Assembly: GCF_000422425.1 (NCBI RefSeq)
Contig: NZ_AULT01000028.1
Location: forward strand, 1-64,000
Length of the DNA stretch: 64,000 bases
DNA from: Oceanospirillum beijerinckii DSM 7166
GTDB lineage: Bacteria > Pseudomonadota > Gammaproteobacteria > Pseudomonadales > Halomonadaceae
Direction: 5' to 3'
A program made the translations under genes and the position numbers. The first letter of the stretch is position 1. The number at the start of each line of letters is the position of its first letter. The notes under the pieces are model-generated. The model saw nothing but the letters and a program-made list of their open reading frames with translations. It did not search any database and was not told the DNA's origin. Positions 8,966 through 19,445 of the stretch are shown here, piece after piece.

Positions 8966-10315
8966 CTAGAAACTCATATTAAAGCCCACGGAAAACACAT
9001 GCGCTTCAGTGTCGTAGTCCGCATTAACACTGCCTCGTGAAGCATCTTCCGCCAACTGACCCGTACGATTCAGATTCACCTTATCAACATTCACATAGGT
9101 GTAAGCTAAATGAATACGACTATCAGGTGACAACTGATAACTACCGCCCAATGACATCCAGGTTCTGTCTCCATCCGGTGTACGGGCTGAACGATACTCC
9201 TCTTTCACAGGAGAATTATCTTTAGCAAAGCCGGTCCTTAAGGTCAGCTTATCGGTAGCCTGATAAGTAGCGCCAATCGAGTAGAACCATTGGTCTTCAA
9301 AATCAAAGGTGAGTACCGAATCCGGTTGTTTAACCTTATCTTCACCGGCTGCAAATGCGATCCTTAGCTCATCCATTGAACTCCAACCCGTATGCATTGC
9401 CGTCAGCCCCAACGTCACTTTTTCATTCATATCGTGCTCAAGGCTTAATGTGGTTACTGACGGAAATTCAATTTGGTCAAACACATAGGCATTATCGACT
9501 CCCAATGCCGCCATAGTTGGAGGAACATTTTCGTAAGTTGCATCGCCTTCAAAGGTAAAATCGATTTTACTACGATGACCAAGACCTAAACGTGTCCCAG
9601 GAACAGGTTCATAAGCTAAACCAAAGGCATACCCTACTGAAACATCATCCCCTTCAATCTCACCATAGCCTTCACCTCCAATACTATTACCCCCATTGAA
9701 ATCTGTTAGCGCAGACGCCAGAAGAACATACCCTCGATGCACCTGAACACTACCGCCAACTTTCAGTTCTGACGATAATTTATGAGAAGCACTTAATGCC
9801 AGGGTTAATACCTGCACCTCAGTTTCCGCTGAGTGATAACGTCCTGCCCAATTTTTACCATATTGTCCAGCGAGCCCAAAAGGTACATTAAAAGATACGC
9901 CAAGAGTGGTCTTTGCATCCAGCGCATAGGCATAATGCAATGAAGGTACAAACGAATTATCGACGACATCGTTTGCTTCACCGGTCATAGGATTGCCAAC
10001 GGGATCTGCTGCTGAGTTCACAGTCACATCCATATCGGGCAAGATTAGGGCACCACTGGTATATACTGCACTTCGGGAGCCATTGCCGTTACTATCCAGA
10101 CTATTACCGTTATCCAACAGCGCTGGATTCCAGAAACTAAAGGACATATCCGAATTGCTTGCAGCAGCACCAGCCAGAGCATTACCAGATGCCGTAGCGC
10201 TGTGGTCATTTAAGGCGAAACCTGCCGATAGAGCACTCTGGCTTACGACCAGGCCCGAAGCCGCCAGAATAGTTGCCTGAATGCTGCGAGACAACACACT
10301 TGTTTGAAGTTTCAT
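8966..10315 (-). CDS. fadL: FadL/OmpP1/TodX-family outer-membrane long-chain fatty acid transporter
   Basis: The 449-residue protein begins with a signal peptide ending near SQSALSA and continues with GFALNDHSATASGNALAGAA, the typical FadL N-terminus that folds into the hatch domain. The remainder is rich in alternating polar and aromatic beta-strand segments and ends in Phe (VGFNMSF), as outer-membrane barrels do. FadL proteins let long-chain fatty acids and other hydrophobic compounds diffuse through the outer membrane. A GGAGAA ribosome-binding site precedes the ATG. The gene lies 54 bp downstream of the VolA-like lipase, an arrangement known from Vibrio in which the lipase releases fatty acids that FadL imports. 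Substrate specificity cannot be read from sequence. Confidence 0.88.
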   Translation of the reverse strand: MKLQTSVLSRSIQATILAASGLVVSQSALSAGFALNDHSATASGNALAGAAASNSDMSFSFWNPALLDNGNSLDSNGNGSRSAVYTSGALILPDMDVTVNSAADPVGNPMTGEANDVVDNSFVPSLHYAYALDAKTTLGVSFNVPFGLAGQYGKNWAGRYHSAETEVQVLTLALSASHKLSSELKVGGSVQVHRGYVLLASALTDFNGGNSIGGEGYGEIEGDDVSVGYAFGLAYEPVPGTRLGLGHRSKIDFTFEGDATYENVPPTMAALGVDNAYVFDQIEFPSVTTLSLEHDMNEKVTLGLTAMHTGWSSMDELRIAFAAGEDKVKQPDSVLTFDFEDQWFYSIGATYQATDKLTLRTGFAKDNSPVKEEYRSARTPDGDRTWMSLGGSYQLSPDSRIHLAYTYVNVDKVNLNRTGQLAEDASRGSVNADYDTEAHVFSVGFNMSF

Positions 10316-10369
10316 AATAATTCTCCGTAATTCTTTTTGTCAGAGAGAAGGTTCAACGTGTTGCCTCGA

Positions 10370-12679
10370 TTACTGAACAACGTTGCTATTGGTGATACTT
10401 ATGGCAGTACCCTGACTCTTAACAAAAGAGATCACTTGTGTCTGCATCTCTACAGTCGCAGCTAATGCTGATGTAGCATCCTGGGTAACACCGACCTGTT
10501 CAGATGGATCCAGCAATGAGGAATGCTTGCCCAACAAGAAATTAGTGTAAACCTTCAAACCTGTCGCATCGGCCGTCGAAGCAGAAGCTTGTGTTAAACC
10601 CAGCTCACTGATTAGACCTGAGGTACCGGCCAGTGGGAATCCCTTCTCCACGATGGAGTTCGGAACCACTTGGTCAGATAGATTGATCCCATTACCCACA
10701 ACCTGAGTCACCAATACAGGAGTATCACTATTGATCTGAGATGCCCAGGCGCTGGAATCTCCGCTATCAACCACTTGCTGAGCACCCGCAATAAAGGTCT
10801 GGATAAAACTTGGGTAAGCAATATTAGACAGACTGTCGTAGGTCGTTGGATCTGTAGTGCGCAAAGCAATAAAATCACTTGCACTGTATCCCAGGTTACC
10901 CGCTACCGCTGCAGCAAAAGAGTCATTGGCTTTAAAGGCTGCTTTAACAATAGGTCCAAAGGTGTTGGAGTATCCCATCACCGCTGCGGCTTGACCACTG
11001 GCGACTGTTAATGCCGCCGCATTAAAGTCAAATGGATTATTAGCATCACTTTCAGCTAAGCCATCACTATCGCTGTCATAACTGTCCGCAACACCTACAA
11101 CACCAGTACCAATAATTGAGCCCAGTGATACTCCAATTAATGATACGGAGTCCCCATCCAGGTCAACAGCCGCTACTGGTTGAACATTACTATCGGTATA
11201 AACAGGTGTGTTGGTCAGTGCAGCGCGCAGGGTCAGCATATCGGAAATAGACTGACGCAGGTTATCACGTACCGTACGCAAGGAACTGAGATTAGCAAAA
11301 ACCAAAGAGCTACCATTGGCATAAGCAGCGCTGGTAGTTGAGTCTGTGCTGGTTAGCTCATAGATACCATCACCATCCATATCGATACTACGGCTGCCAT
11401 GCAGGGGTAAATCAATAGCAACGACTGCGATGCCCTGGGCAGCCAGATTACCGGCCATTGCTGCAATGGTTTCTTTATGGGAGGTAATACCATGCACATA
11501 AAGAGCGACCGGCCATCCATTTTCTGGTTTAGTTACCCCTGCCGGTAGATTATTTTCATCAGGTACAGAGATAAAGACTTGAACAGTATGGTCACTTTGT
11601 TTTTCAGGCGAATAGTTGCCAGGACGTAGTATGCCATCAGCGCCATCGTCCGCTACCCAATGACGGCCTAATGCTGTGCAACTGCCTGTTGTGCTTAAAT
11701 CAACCGCACAATTAGCTGCAGTTGGAGTTTCCAAAAAGTACGGTAGCTTAACACCTGCATAGTAGATCAAAGGATCATGTGCCAGAGTAGCCGTTGCTGC
11801 CGTAGTACTATCCTGACCTAAGCCCATTAGATACGAACTCAGCTTATTATCTGCAATTGTCACACCTGATGCTGCCAAAGCCATTTGTGCACTGGTAACA
11901 CTGCCAATCATAGGTGCTTCAGCAACGATCCGGTCCATGACCTCCTGCATTACAGGCTTGATTTTCTGAGCAGTAAAGCGAGTGGAGTAGATAATATTAG
12001 AGTCTGCAGAAACAAAATTACTTAAAACAGGGTTAATTCCAGTCAAAAGAGTCTGGATGCCCTTTAGCTGAGCCTGTTGAGACGCGTCAGCAGTGAGAGT
12101 AGTCACATCGGTACCACTGTTAGACAACAAGGAATACATCTGGGATGGCGCCAGCTTACGACCTAGAGAGTCTTTAACCGTATCAGTTACTGCAACCAGA
12201 TATTGATTGCCCGGCTTAAAGGTTTTAAGAGGAACAAGGGTGAGGCCCGATGAAGAGGCTTTAACGATATAGTCCACACCATAGGTCAGCTGATTCATAC
12301 GGGTCAAATCAAACAGCACAACTGAATCAGCACTTTCAACCGTACTTTCATCTAAAGCAATGGTGCCATACTCGCGGCTTGGAAAACTGACCCCCAGTGA
12401 GATTGGCGAACCTAAGCCCCAACCGTCCAGAGAGCTTAATGACTCATAGATATCTCCCTGCTGAGGAATTGTGACTAAGCCAGTCGCTGTACTGATCAAA
12501 AGATCTGTGGGTGTAGAAAGTTCAGCGGTGGTGGGATTAAAGGTAACGCTGGAAGCAGGAATATCATTTATTGATGGTGCAGCGGAGCTATCTACACTAT
12601 CGGAGTCAATTCCACTGTCGCTACAACCAGACAGTGCAACTGCCGCCGCGATAACCGAGGCTAGTATCGTTTTCTTCAT
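10370..12679 (-). CDS. VolA/Pla-1-like surface lipoprotein (lyso)phospholipase
   Basis: The 769-residue protein starts with a lipoprotein signal peptide whose lipobox is LSGC, so C19 should be lipidated. The N-terminal region matches the Pla-1/VolA virulence-factor lipase domain (SSVTFNPTTAELSTPTDLLI). An alpha/beta-hydrolase part follows, with the strand ALYVHGITSHKET and the nucleophile elbow GVSLGS (S518). VolA of Vibrio cholerae is a surface lysophospholipase that cleaves lysophosphatidylcholine, releasing fatty acids imported by FadL. The same partner gene lies directly downstream here. Several Asp-rich stretches such as DLDGDS and DSDSDGLAESDAN could bind Ca2+. The family assignment is good; the exact substrate is inferred. 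Confidence 0.82.
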   Translation of the reverse strand: MKKTILASVIAAAVALSGCSDSGIDSDSVDSSAAPSINDIPASSVTFNPTTAELSTPTDLLISTATGLVTIPQQGDIYESLSSLDGWGLGSPISLGVSFPSREYGTIALDESTVESADSVVLFDLTRMNQLTYGVDYIVKASSSGLTLVPLKTFKPGNQYLVAVTDTVKDSLGRKLAPSQMYSLLSNSGTDVTTLTADASQQAQLKGIQTLLTGINPVLSNFVSADSNIIYSTRFTAQKIKPVMQEVMDRIVAEAPMIGSVTSAQMALAASGVTIADNKLSSYLMGLGQDSTTAATATLAHDPLIYYAGVKLPYFLETPTAANCAVDLSTTGSCTALGRHWVADDGADGILRPGNYSPEKQSDHTVQVFISVPDENNLPAGVTKPENGWPVALYVHGITSHKETIAAMAGNLAAQGIAVVAIDLPLHGSRSIDMDGDGIYELTSTDSTTSAAYANGSSLVFANLSSLRTVRDNLRQSISDMLTLRAALTNTPVYTDSNVQPVAAVDLDGDSVSLIGVSLGSIIGTGVVGVADSYDSDSDGLAESDANNPFDFNAAALTVASGQAAAVMGYSNTFGPIVKAAFKANDSFAAAVAGNLGYSASDFIALRTTDPTTYDSLSNIAYPSFIQTFIAGAQQVVDSGDSSAWASQINSDTPVLVTQVVGNGINLSDQVVPNSIVEKGFPLAGTSGLISELGLTQASASTADATGLKVYTNFLLGKHSSLLDPSEQVGVTQDATSALAATVEMQTQVISFVKSQGTAISITNSNVVQ

Positions 12680-13148
12680 CTTTGTACCTACTTTATTGTT
12701 GTTATTACTGATAATTCATAACTGTTCAGAACACACTCAATCAGTCACTGACGGATTAATGTGAGTGGCCATTTTATATTCTGCTGGCTGAGATTTTTAA
12801 AGAACTTCCAACAGCCCCTCCCTATAAAGCGTTACAGGCAAGAAGCTCCAAGGAAATCTTTTTTTAGTGAGATACGGCTGATTTACCGCATTAGCCAGCT
12901 CAAAATAAAACAGATGTTTGATTAGAGTCACAGTACTAACGCCAATTGTCAATCCTGAAACGTATCTCACTCAGACAAATAAAGCTCAATTACCCTATAG
13001 GACTCTACTTCAAACACTTTTATCAAGAATATTCCTTTAAAAACAATACGATAAGGTCTTTTTGAAACGCAGCAATTTGACCAACCAGTCACGCAAGCAT
13101 CAAACTCATAAAACAGTTTTGTAACACACTGTTATCTAAGGATAAAAT

Positions 13149-13241
13149 ATGAAGCCAGCAGATCAAAATAGTGAGCTAGACCAGAAAGAGATGGCAACTA
13201 TCTTGACAAACACCGCAACAAAAAAGGGCTCTACCTTTTGA
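13149..13241 (+). CDS. Possible 30-residue small protein
   Basis: An ATG preceded by AAGGATAAAAT, a good ribosome-binding site, opens a frame for MKPADQNSELDQKEMATILT and ten more residues before TGA. The peptide is hydrophilic, without a signal peptide or membrane segment, and I do not recognise it. Its 3' end overlaps a hairpin that looks like a terminator for the opposite strand, which argues against it. It could be chance; conservation in relatives would decide. Confidence 0.2.
   Translation: MKPADQNSELDQKEMATILTNTATKKGSTF
13219..13239 (-). terminator. Terminator-like hairpin after the TAXI gene
   Basis: On the minus strand a 6-bp stem (AAAAGG/CCTTTT, 6-nt loop) runs directly into a T-tract, 55 bp past the TAXI gene stop. 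The stem is short, so strength is uncertain. Confidence 0.45.
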
Positions 13242-13293
13242 CAAGCTTGCATACATAGCAAGTGATCCGATTAAATCCTGTTCAGAGGCCTGC

Positions 13294-14370
13294 CTACTCA
13301 TCGTGGGTGAAGAACTTTTTAGCTCCAGGGTGCAGAGGTACAAGAGGCATTTTATCGGGTACCATAATGCTCCAATCCAGTGACCTTAGGGCTGGATGCA
13401 ACGCTTTGAATTGATCAAGATGAGCGAATACTGAACGAGTGATCTGAAATCCTTGCTCCGTACTTAGACTAGTATTTGTTACAACAGAAGCACGGACCTG
13501 AAAAGTTGAGATGTCTTTATCTGTACCGCGATACATACCTCCGGCAATTTCAGCAGACTGGTAGAAGGGATACTGTTCGGTAAAGCTCTGAATTAACTTG
13601 CCCGGTAACGGCACCAGCTGACTATCACAGAACGTGGTTGCTTCACGAATAGAGGTATTAGGGTGCCCCACCATATAGATAAAGGCATCAATGGCTCCAT
13701 TACACAAAGCTGCAGCCATTTCCGACGGTGGCAGCTCCGTGGCTAAAGCAAAGTCTTTCTCACTCCAACCAATGCGGCGCATAATCAGCTCCATCGTTTT
13801 GCGATGACCTGAGCTGGGGCTGCCAATATTCACTCGCTTCCCTTTCAAATCACTGAAACTGTTAATCTCGCTATCCTTGCGTGCCACAACCGTAAAGCTT
13901 TCACTATGCAGGTTAAACAACAATCTCAGAGAATCATCGGCACCATTCTCTGAAAAGATAGAGCTGCCGCGACTGGCATGATAAAGCCAGTCTGCCTGAA
14001 CTATTGCCAGATCAAACTCATTTCTTCGTAATGAAAATAGATTGTAAGCAGAGCCCTCGGTACTCTCTACAGCGCAACGCAGGCCGTGCTGCTCTTTTTC
14101 CTCATTGATCAGACGACAAATTGCCCCCCCAGCAGGATAGTACACACCGGTAATGTCACCTGTACCAATAGTGATAAAGCTGGAATCACCGTGACTCACT
14201 GCAACTGAAAAACTCAAAAAATACGCTACTAAACAATGAGTTAAAATTTTCCCCAGGGGGCCAAAAACTTTTTGATTGCACTTTGACTGCTTGCTGCACC
14301 ATAACTGTTTTCTGCTCTGCAGCAGTATGCTCAGTTTTAATGTCATAACACTTTCCCAATGATTTGGCAT
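13294..14370 (-). CDS. TAXI-family TRAP transporter solute-binding protein
   Basis: The 358-residue product contains the TAXI signature region FITIGTGDITGVYYPAGGAI, followed by CAVESTEGSAYNL and the ligand-site segment FDLAIVQADW. It is preceded by a hydrophobic export segment near residues 40-60. TAXI proteins capture organic acids such as glutamate or 2-oxoglutarate in the periplasm and hand them to a fused TRAP permease. No TRAP permease gene adjoins it, so the membrane partner must be encoded elsewhere or the protein acts as an orphan sensor. The start is uncertain: an ATG nine codons in (14346) is also possible, and the N-terminal extension before the signal segment is unusually long. 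Confidence 0.82.
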   Translation of the reverse strand: MPNHWESVMTLKLSILLQSRKQLWCSKQSKCNQKVFGPLGKILTHCLVAYFLSFSVAVSHGDSSFITIGTGDITGVYYPAGGAICRLINEEKEQHGLRCAVESTEGSAYNLFSLRRNEFDLAIVQADWLYHASRGSSIFSENGADDSLRLLFNLHSESFTVVARKDSEINSFSDLKGKRVNIGSPSSGHRKTMELIMRRIGWSEKDFALATELPPSEMAAALCNGAIDAFIYMVGHPNTSIREATTFCDSQLVPLPGKLIQSFTEQYPFYQSAEIAGGMYRGTDKDISTFQVRASVVTNTSLSTEQGFQITRSVFAHLDQFKALHPALRSLDWSIMVPDKMPLVPLHPGAKKFFTHDE

Positions 14371-14482
14371 TCAGTGTATGAAAAAATAGACACTTTTGGG
14401 AAAAAGATACGTAAAAAAACGTAAAAAATACAACTTTCACCCAATAAAAAGAATAACCAAATTCGAGCAACAGGCAGACACT

Positions 14483-14518
14483 AAAAAGCCGGTGCGCTTT
14501 TAAAAAGTACACCGGCTT
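14483..14518 (-). terminator. Rho-independent terminator after nfuA
   Basis: On the minus strand AAGCCGGTG and CACCGGCTT form a perfect 9-bp stem with a 15-nt loop, followed immediately by a T-run. It lies 34 bp after the nfuA stop. Confidence 0.8.
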
Positions 14519-14551
14519 CTATCAACCAGACTGAGCTTTTAAATAGCAGTC

Positions 14552-15142
14552 TTACTTAAAGTAAGCGTTATCCGTGACGGTATGGTCAGTGGAGTCCTTC
14601 ACACCTTTCAGTTGAGGGATCTTCTCCATCAGCGTTTTCTCAACACCGTCTTTCAGCGTCAGATCAACGGCTGAACACCCCTGACAACCACCACCAAATT
14701 GCAATACAGCGATCTCATCATCAATCAAATCAACCAGCTTCACTTCACCACCGTGAGCCGCCAGGCCTGGATTGATATCAGAGTACAACACATAATTGAT
14801 CTGCTCTGCCAGCGGGCTATCCGCGCTCACTTTTGGCATCTTGGCGTTAGGTGCTTTAATGGTCAGCTGACCACCCATACGATCCGGGTTAAAGTCAACC
14901 ACCGCTTCTTCCAGGTAAGCTGCACTGGTTTTATCCAGATAGACAGGGAATGGAGAACCTTCCTGCAGAATATCCTCCACTTCTTCCTCTCCTGGACGGC
15001 AGTAAGCCAAACAGGTTTCTGCATACGGCGTACCCGGCTGTGTGACAAAGACACGAACACCAATGCCTTCAACATCTTGTTTGCCGAGCAGTTCGCCCAG
15101 ATAGTTTTCTGCGTTTTCAGTAATATCAATAATGCCGGACAT
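14552..15142 (-). CDS. nfuA: Fe-S cluster carrier protein NfuA
   Basis: The protein (196 residues from the chosen start) has the two-domain NfuA layout: an N-terminal degenerate A-type carrier domain ([20 protein letters not shown]) and a C-terminal Nfu domain with the cluster-binding CxxC at C153 and C156 ([17 protein letters not shown]). NfuA delivers [4Fe-4S] clusters to apo-enzymes and protects them in oxidative stress or iron limitation. Length and sequence follow E. coli NfuA throughout. I chose the ATG at 15142 ([15 protein letters not shown]) because homologues begin there; an upstream ATG at 15199 would add 19 residues with no counterpart. It is monocistronic, with its own terminator. 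Confidence 0.93.
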   Translation of the reverse strand: MSGIIDITENAENYLGELLGKQDVEGIGVRVFVTQPGTPYAETCLAYCRPGEEEVEDILQEGSPFPVYLDKTSAAYLEEAVVDFNPDRMGGQLTIKAPNAKMPKVSADSPLAEQINYVLYSDINPGLAAHGGEVKLVDLIDDEIAVLQFGGGCQGCSAVDLTLKDGVEKTLMEKIPQLKGVKDSTDHTVTDNAYFK

Positions 15143-15541
15143 AGATTCCAAACCTGGGTTAACAATGAATTGCTGCCATTTTATTGCAATTTTACACATT
15201 TGGAAATGCCCTAGTCTTTTAATCAGGTTTATTATTGCTTTAACCAGAATTTAAATAGGGATAAAGCATAAGCTCTTGAACTCACATGTTTATTACTGTA
15301 ATTGGCCAGCAGATAATTGTTAGATGGTTGGTTAGATAGATTCATAGGTTATTCGCAACACCAGACGTTGCAGGAACTTATACCTGGGCATGATGAGTGA
15401 ATTTCAATTCATTATGCAAAGCTCTCATGTCGTTATAAGCAACTATTCTCTTAATCCATTACATTTTTTGCTAAAATGTGAAATTCGCTAAAAAACAACT
15501 AATTACCCTATTGCTTCTGTAATACCGGAGACCCGAAGAGC
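15143..15541. other. Divergent upstream region of nfuA and metH
   Basis: About 400 bp of A/T-rich DNA between divergent genes. I looked for a cobalamin riboswitch (B12 box), SAM and SAH riboswitches and saw none. A small hairpin (GCAAC/GTTGC near 15356) and an imperfect MetR-like inverted repeat (TGAA-N6-TTCA at 15398-15411, one base longer than the MetR consensus) are present. Promoters for both genes must lie here but are not obvious. Confidence 0.4.
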
Positions 15542-18500
15542 ATGAATTTGGATACCCGTATCGCCACACTGAAACAAGCCATTCAAGACCGAATCCTGAT
15601 CCTGGACGGTGGTATGGGCACCATGATTCAGGGCTATAAACTCACCGAGGAAGACTTCCGTGGTGAGCGTTTTAAAGACTGGCCCTCCGATATTCAGGGC
15701 AATAACGACCTGTTAGTGCTGACCCGTCCAGACGTGATTAAAGCCGTGCACCTGGCTTATCTGGATGCTGGTGCCGATATTCTGGAAACCAACACCTTTA
15801 ATGCCACCCAACTGTCTCAGTCTGACTACGGCATGGAAGAACTGGTTTATGAACTGAATGTTGAAGCCGCGCGCCTTGCCCGTGAAGCAGCGGATGAAAA
15901 AACGGCGCAGGAGCCAGAAAAGCCACGTTTTGTGGCCGGAGTCTTAGGCCCAACCAGTCGTACCGCGTCTCTGTCTCCCGATGTAAACGATCCGGGTTTC
16001 CGTAATATCGATTTTGATACCCTGGCAGAAAACTACCGCGAGTCCACAAAAGGTCTGATCGAAGGCGGTGCCGATATCATCCTGATCGAAACCATTTTTG
16101 ATACCCTGAACGCTAAAGCCGCCATCTTTGCGGTACAGGATGTATTTGAAGAGCTGGGCATTGAACTGCCGATTATGATCTCAGGCACCATTACCGACGC
16201 CTCCGGTCGTACCCTGTCCGGCCAAACCACAGAAGCGTTCTGGAACTCGATTCGTCACGCCAAACCACTGTCTGTGGGCCTTAACTGTGCACTGGGTGCG
16301 ACTGAACTGCGGCCTTATCTGGAAGAACTGTCTAACAAAGCGGATACCTATGTTTCTGCGCACCCGAATGCGGGCCTGCCGAACGAGTTTGGTGAATACG
16401 ACCAATCCGGTAAAGAGATGGCGGCTATTATTGATGAATTTGCCGCCAGTGGCTTTGTAAACATTATCGGTGGTTGTTGCGGTACTTCGCCAGAACATAT
16501 CTCTGCGATCGCGAAAACCGTAGCCAAACACAAACCGCGTCAGATTCCGACCATTGAACCCGCTTGTCGCCTGAGTGGTCTGGAGCCATTCAACATTGAG
16601 AAAAACAGCCTGTTTGTGAACGTGGGTGAGCGTACCAACGTGACCGGTTCTGCCCGCTTTAAGCGCCTGATCGTGGAAGAAGATTACGATACCGCACTGG
16701 AAGTGGCTCAGGAGCAGGTGGAAAATGGTGCTCAGGTGATCGATATCAATATGGATGAAGGCATGCTGGAATCTCAGTCTGCCATGGTCACTTTCCTGAA
16801 TCTGGTCGCCTCCGAGCCTGAAATCTCTAAAGTGCCGATTATGATCGACTCCTCTAAGTGGGAGATCATTGAAGCGGGCCTGAAATGCGTACAGGGTAAG
16901 CCTGTCGTTAACTCTATCTCTCTGAAAGAGGGTGAAGAAGCCTTCCGTCATCACGCCAAGCTGTGTATGCGCTACGGAGCGGCCATTATTGTGATGGCCT
17001 TTGATGAAGAAGGTCAGGCAGATACCTTTGAGCGTAAAGTTGAGATCTGTAAGCGCTCCTACGACGTACTGGTCAATGATATCGGTTTCCCGGCAGAGGA
17101 TATTATCTTCGACCCTAATATCTTCGCGGTAGCGACCGGTATTGAAGAGCATAACAACTACGCCGTTGACTTTATTGAAGCCACCCGCTGGATTACCGAC
17201 AACCTGCCGCACGCCATGGTGTCTGGCGGTGTATCTAACGTGTCTTTCTCTTTCCGTGGTAATAACCCGGTGCGTGAAGCGATTCACTCGGTATTCTTGT
17301 ACCACGCCATTAAAGAAGGCATGACCATGGGAATCGTAAACGCCAGTCAGCTGGCGGTTTATAATGATCTGCCTGAAGAACTGCGCGAATACGTGGAAGA
17401 TGTAGTCCTGAACCGTCGTGAAGACGGCACAGATCGCCTGCTGGAAATTGCCGATAAGTACCGTGGCAGTGGCGCAGAAGAGAAAAAAGAGGATCAGGAG
17501 TGGCGCTCCTGGCCGGTTAATAAGCGTATTGAACATGCACTGGTTAAGGGCATTACCAACTTTATTGTTGAAGATACCGAAGCCGCCCGTCTGGAAGCAG
17601 ACCGTCCGATTCAGGTGATCGAAGGCCCGCTGATGGATGGTATGAACGTCGTGGGCGACCTGTTTGGTGCCGGTAAGATGTTCCTGCCACAGGTAGTAAA
17701 ATCCGCCCGTGTAATGAAACAGGCTGTTGCACATCTGGTGCCTTTTATTGAAGCGGAGAAATCCGGTGCGGTAGAAAGCAACGGCAAGATCATTATGGCC
17801 ACCGTTAAAGGCGACGTACACGATATCGGTAAAAACATCGTGGGCGTGGTTCTGCAGTGTAACAACTACGAAGTAATCGACCTGGGCGTAATGGTACCGG
17901 CAGAGAAGATTCTGCAAGTGGCCAAAGAAGAAAACGCTGATATTATCGGCCTGTCTGGTCTGATCACTCCGTCTCTGGATGAGATGGTGCATATCGCTAA
18001 AGAGATGGAACGTCAGAACTTTACCATCCCTCTGATGATTGGCGGTGCAACCACCTCCAAGGCTCACACTGCGGTTAAGATCGACCCTCAGTATAAAAAA
18101 GGCCCCGTGATTTATGTCACCGATGCCTCCCGTGCGGTAGGTGTCGCTAGTCAGCTGCTAAGTGACGAGTTACGTGATGACTTTATTGCCGGTCGCCGCA
18201 AGGAATACGAGGAGACCCGTATTCGTAACGCCAACCGTCGGGCTAAAGCGGATCGTATCAGCTACGAAAATGCAGCGGCTAATAGGCTAAAACTGGACTG
18301 GGATAACTTCACACCGGTGACACCCGAAGCAAAAGGCATCACCGTATTTGACGATTACCCGCTGGAAAAACTGGTAGAGCGTATCGACTGGATGCCCTTC
18401 TTTATGACCTGGGATCTGGCGGGTAAATTCCCGGCGATTCTGGAAGATGAAGTGGTTGGCGAAACCGCTCGCAGCCTGTTCGAAGATGCCAAGGTGATGC

Positions 18501-19240
18501 TGAATAAGATCATAGACGAGAAACTGATTAAAGCACGTGGCGTGATTGGTCTGTGGCCTGCCAATACTACGGATGCTGATGTGGTTGAGGTTTATGCCGA
18601 TGAGAGTCGCTCTGAAGTGATCTCTCGCTTCCACCATATTCGTCAACAGACGCCGAAACCCGATGGTAAGCCAAACCTGAGCCTGGCTGATTATATCGCA
18701 CCAAAAGACACCGGCCTGAACGATTATGTCGGTGGCTTTGCGGTGAACGCCGGTATTGGTGCAGATGAACTGGCGAAATCCTATGAAGAGGCCGGTGATG
18801 ACTATAACTCCATTATGGTTAAAGCCCTGGCGGACCGTTTGGCGGAAGCTTTTGCCGAACACCTGCATGAACGCACCCGTAAAGAGTTCTGGGGTTATGC
18901 TGCTGATGAAGCACTGGAAAACGAAGCCCTGATTAAAGAGCAGTATCAGGGTATTCGCCCTGCTCCAGGTTATCCGGCTTGCCCTGATCATACAGAAAAG
19001 GAAACGCTGTTTAAACTGCTGAACGCCACAGAGAACACCGGCCTGGAACTGACCTCCAGCCTGGCGATGTCTCCAGCGGCAGCCGTATGTGGCTGGTACT
19101 TCGGCCACCCGGAAGCGAAGTACTTTGGTACCGGTAAGATCGACAAGGATCAGGTGGAAAACCTGGCAGAAGCGAAAGGCAGAAGCACTGAAGAGATGGA
19201 ACGCTGGCTGATGTCGGTCCTGTCTTACGATCCAGAGTAA
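15542..19240 (+). CDS. metH: Cobalamin-dependent methionine synthase MetH
   Basis: The 1232-residue protein has all four MetH modules. The homocysteine-binding barrel carries the Zn ligands in GLNCALGA and [11 protein letters not shown]. The methyltetrahydrofolate domain starts around 355 with [16 protein letters not shown]. The cobalamin domain contains [11 protein letters not shown], with H760 as the lower axial ligand, matching the E. coli ligand His759. The C-terminal SAM-binding reactivation domain includes [15 protein letters not shown]. It transfers a methyl group from methyltetrahydrofolate via cobalamin to homocysteine. The start ATG has an upstream GGAGACC. A clear terminator follows. 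Codon use looks more biased than in its neighbours, in keeping with a highly expressed housekeeping gene. No activating flavoprotein lies beside it. Confidence 0.97.
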   Translation: MNLDTRIATLKQAIQDRILILDGGMGTMIQGYKLTEEDFRGERFKDWPSDIQGNNDLLVLTRPDVIKAVHLAYLDAGADILETNTFNATQLSQSDYGMEELVYELNVEAARLAREAADEKTAQEPEKPRFVAGVLGPTSRTASLSPDVNDPGFRNIDFDTLAENYRESTKGLIEGGADIILIETIFDTLNAKAAIFAVQDVFEELGIELPIMISGTITDASGRTLSGQTTEAFWNSIRHAKPLSVGLNCALGATELRPYLEELSNKADTYVSAHPNAGLPNEFGEYDQSGKEMAAIIDEFAASGFVNIIGGCCGTSPEHISAIAKTVAKHKPRQIPTIEPACRLSGLEPFNIEKNSLFVNVGERTNVTGSARFKRLIVEEDYDTALEVAQEQVENGAQVIDINMDEGMLESQSAMVTFLNLVASEPEISKVPIMIDSSKWEIIEAGLKCVQGKPVVNSISLKEGEEAFRHHAKLCMRYGAAIIVMAFDEEGQADTFERKVEICKRSYDVLVNDIGFPAEDIIFDPNIFAVATGIEEHNNYAVDFIEATRWITDNLPHAMVSGGVSNVSFSFRGNNPVREAIHSVFLYHAIKEGMTMGIVNASQLAVYNDLPEELREYVEDVVLNRREDGTDRLLEIADKYRGSGAEEKKEDQEWRSWPVNKRIEHALVKGITNFIVEDTEAARLEADRPIQVIEGPLMDGMNVVGDLFGAGKMFLPQVVKSARVMKQAVAHLVPFIEAEKSGAVESNGKIIMATVKGDVHDIGKNIVGVVLQCNNYEVIDLGVMVPAEKILQVAKEENADIIGLSGLITPSLDEMVHIAKEMERQNFTIPLMIGGATTSKAHTAVKIDPQYKKGPVIYVTDASRAVGVASQLLSDELRDDFIAGRRKEYEETRIRNANRRAKADRISYENAAANRLKLDWDNFTPVTPEAKGITVFDDYPLEKLVERIDWMPFFMTWDLAGKFPAILEDEVVGETARSLFEDAKVMLNKIIDEKLIKARGVIGLWPANTTDADVVEVYADESRSEVISRFHHIRQQTPKPDGKPNLSLADYIAPKDTGLNDYVGGFAVNAGIGADELAKSYEEAGDDYNSIMVKALADRLAEAFAEHLHERTRKEFWGYAADEALENEALIKEQYQGIRPAPGYPACPDHTEKETLFKLLNATENTGLELTSSLAMSPAAAVCGWYFGHPEAKYFGTGKIDKDQVENLAEAKGRSTEEMERWLMSVLSYDPE

Positions 19241-19336
19241 AAGCCTGAACAGTTGCAGAGTAAGACTCTGGACAAAGCAGCCTGCAGCGGATTTCACTAA
19301 AGACCTCGCTACAGCATTTGTCGTATAGTAAGCACG

Positions 19337-19368
19337 AATCCCTCATATCTTAGGATTGAGGGATTTTT
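19337..19368 (+). terminator. Rho-independent terminator after metH
   Basis: AATCCCTCA and TGAGGGATT form a perfect 9-bp stem with an 11-nt loop, followed by a TTTTT run. It sits about 100 bp past the metH stop and before the MATE start, which supports placing that start at the downstream ATG. Confidence 0.8.
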
Positions 19369-19445
19369 GCGTAAAAAAGCCCACAACACTCCAGGACGAT
19401 ATAACCACCTTGGCGACCTCCCTTAGCACCCGACTATTTCCTCCC

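Larger units (their letters stand above)
12680..13293. other. 614-bp gap between the lipase and TAXI genes
   Basis: This A/T-rich stretch holds the promoter region of the lipase-fadL operon at its left side and the end of the TAXI transcript at its right. No tRNA, riboswitch or known repeat is evident. A 30-codon open frame with a ribosome-binding site is listed separately. Confidence 0.5.

Noticed and set aside
15398-15411. MetR-like site TGAA-N6-TTCA upstream of metH
   Set aside because: The known MetR consensus has a 5-base spacer; this one has 6, and no metR gene is nearby. Kept only as a remark.
15143-15541. Cobalamin, SAM or SAH riboswitch before metH
   Set aside because: I found no B12 box or the conserved stems of these riboswitches.
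16181-18067. Long open frame (628 codons) antisense to metH
   Set aside because: It lies entirely within metH on the other strand; metH has a strong codon bias that opens the antisense frame. The translation has no recognisable domain.
18287-19297. Open frame of 336 codons antisense to the 3' part of metH
   Set aside because: Same reason: a shadow of metH with low-complexity, Phe/Arg/Gln-rich translation.
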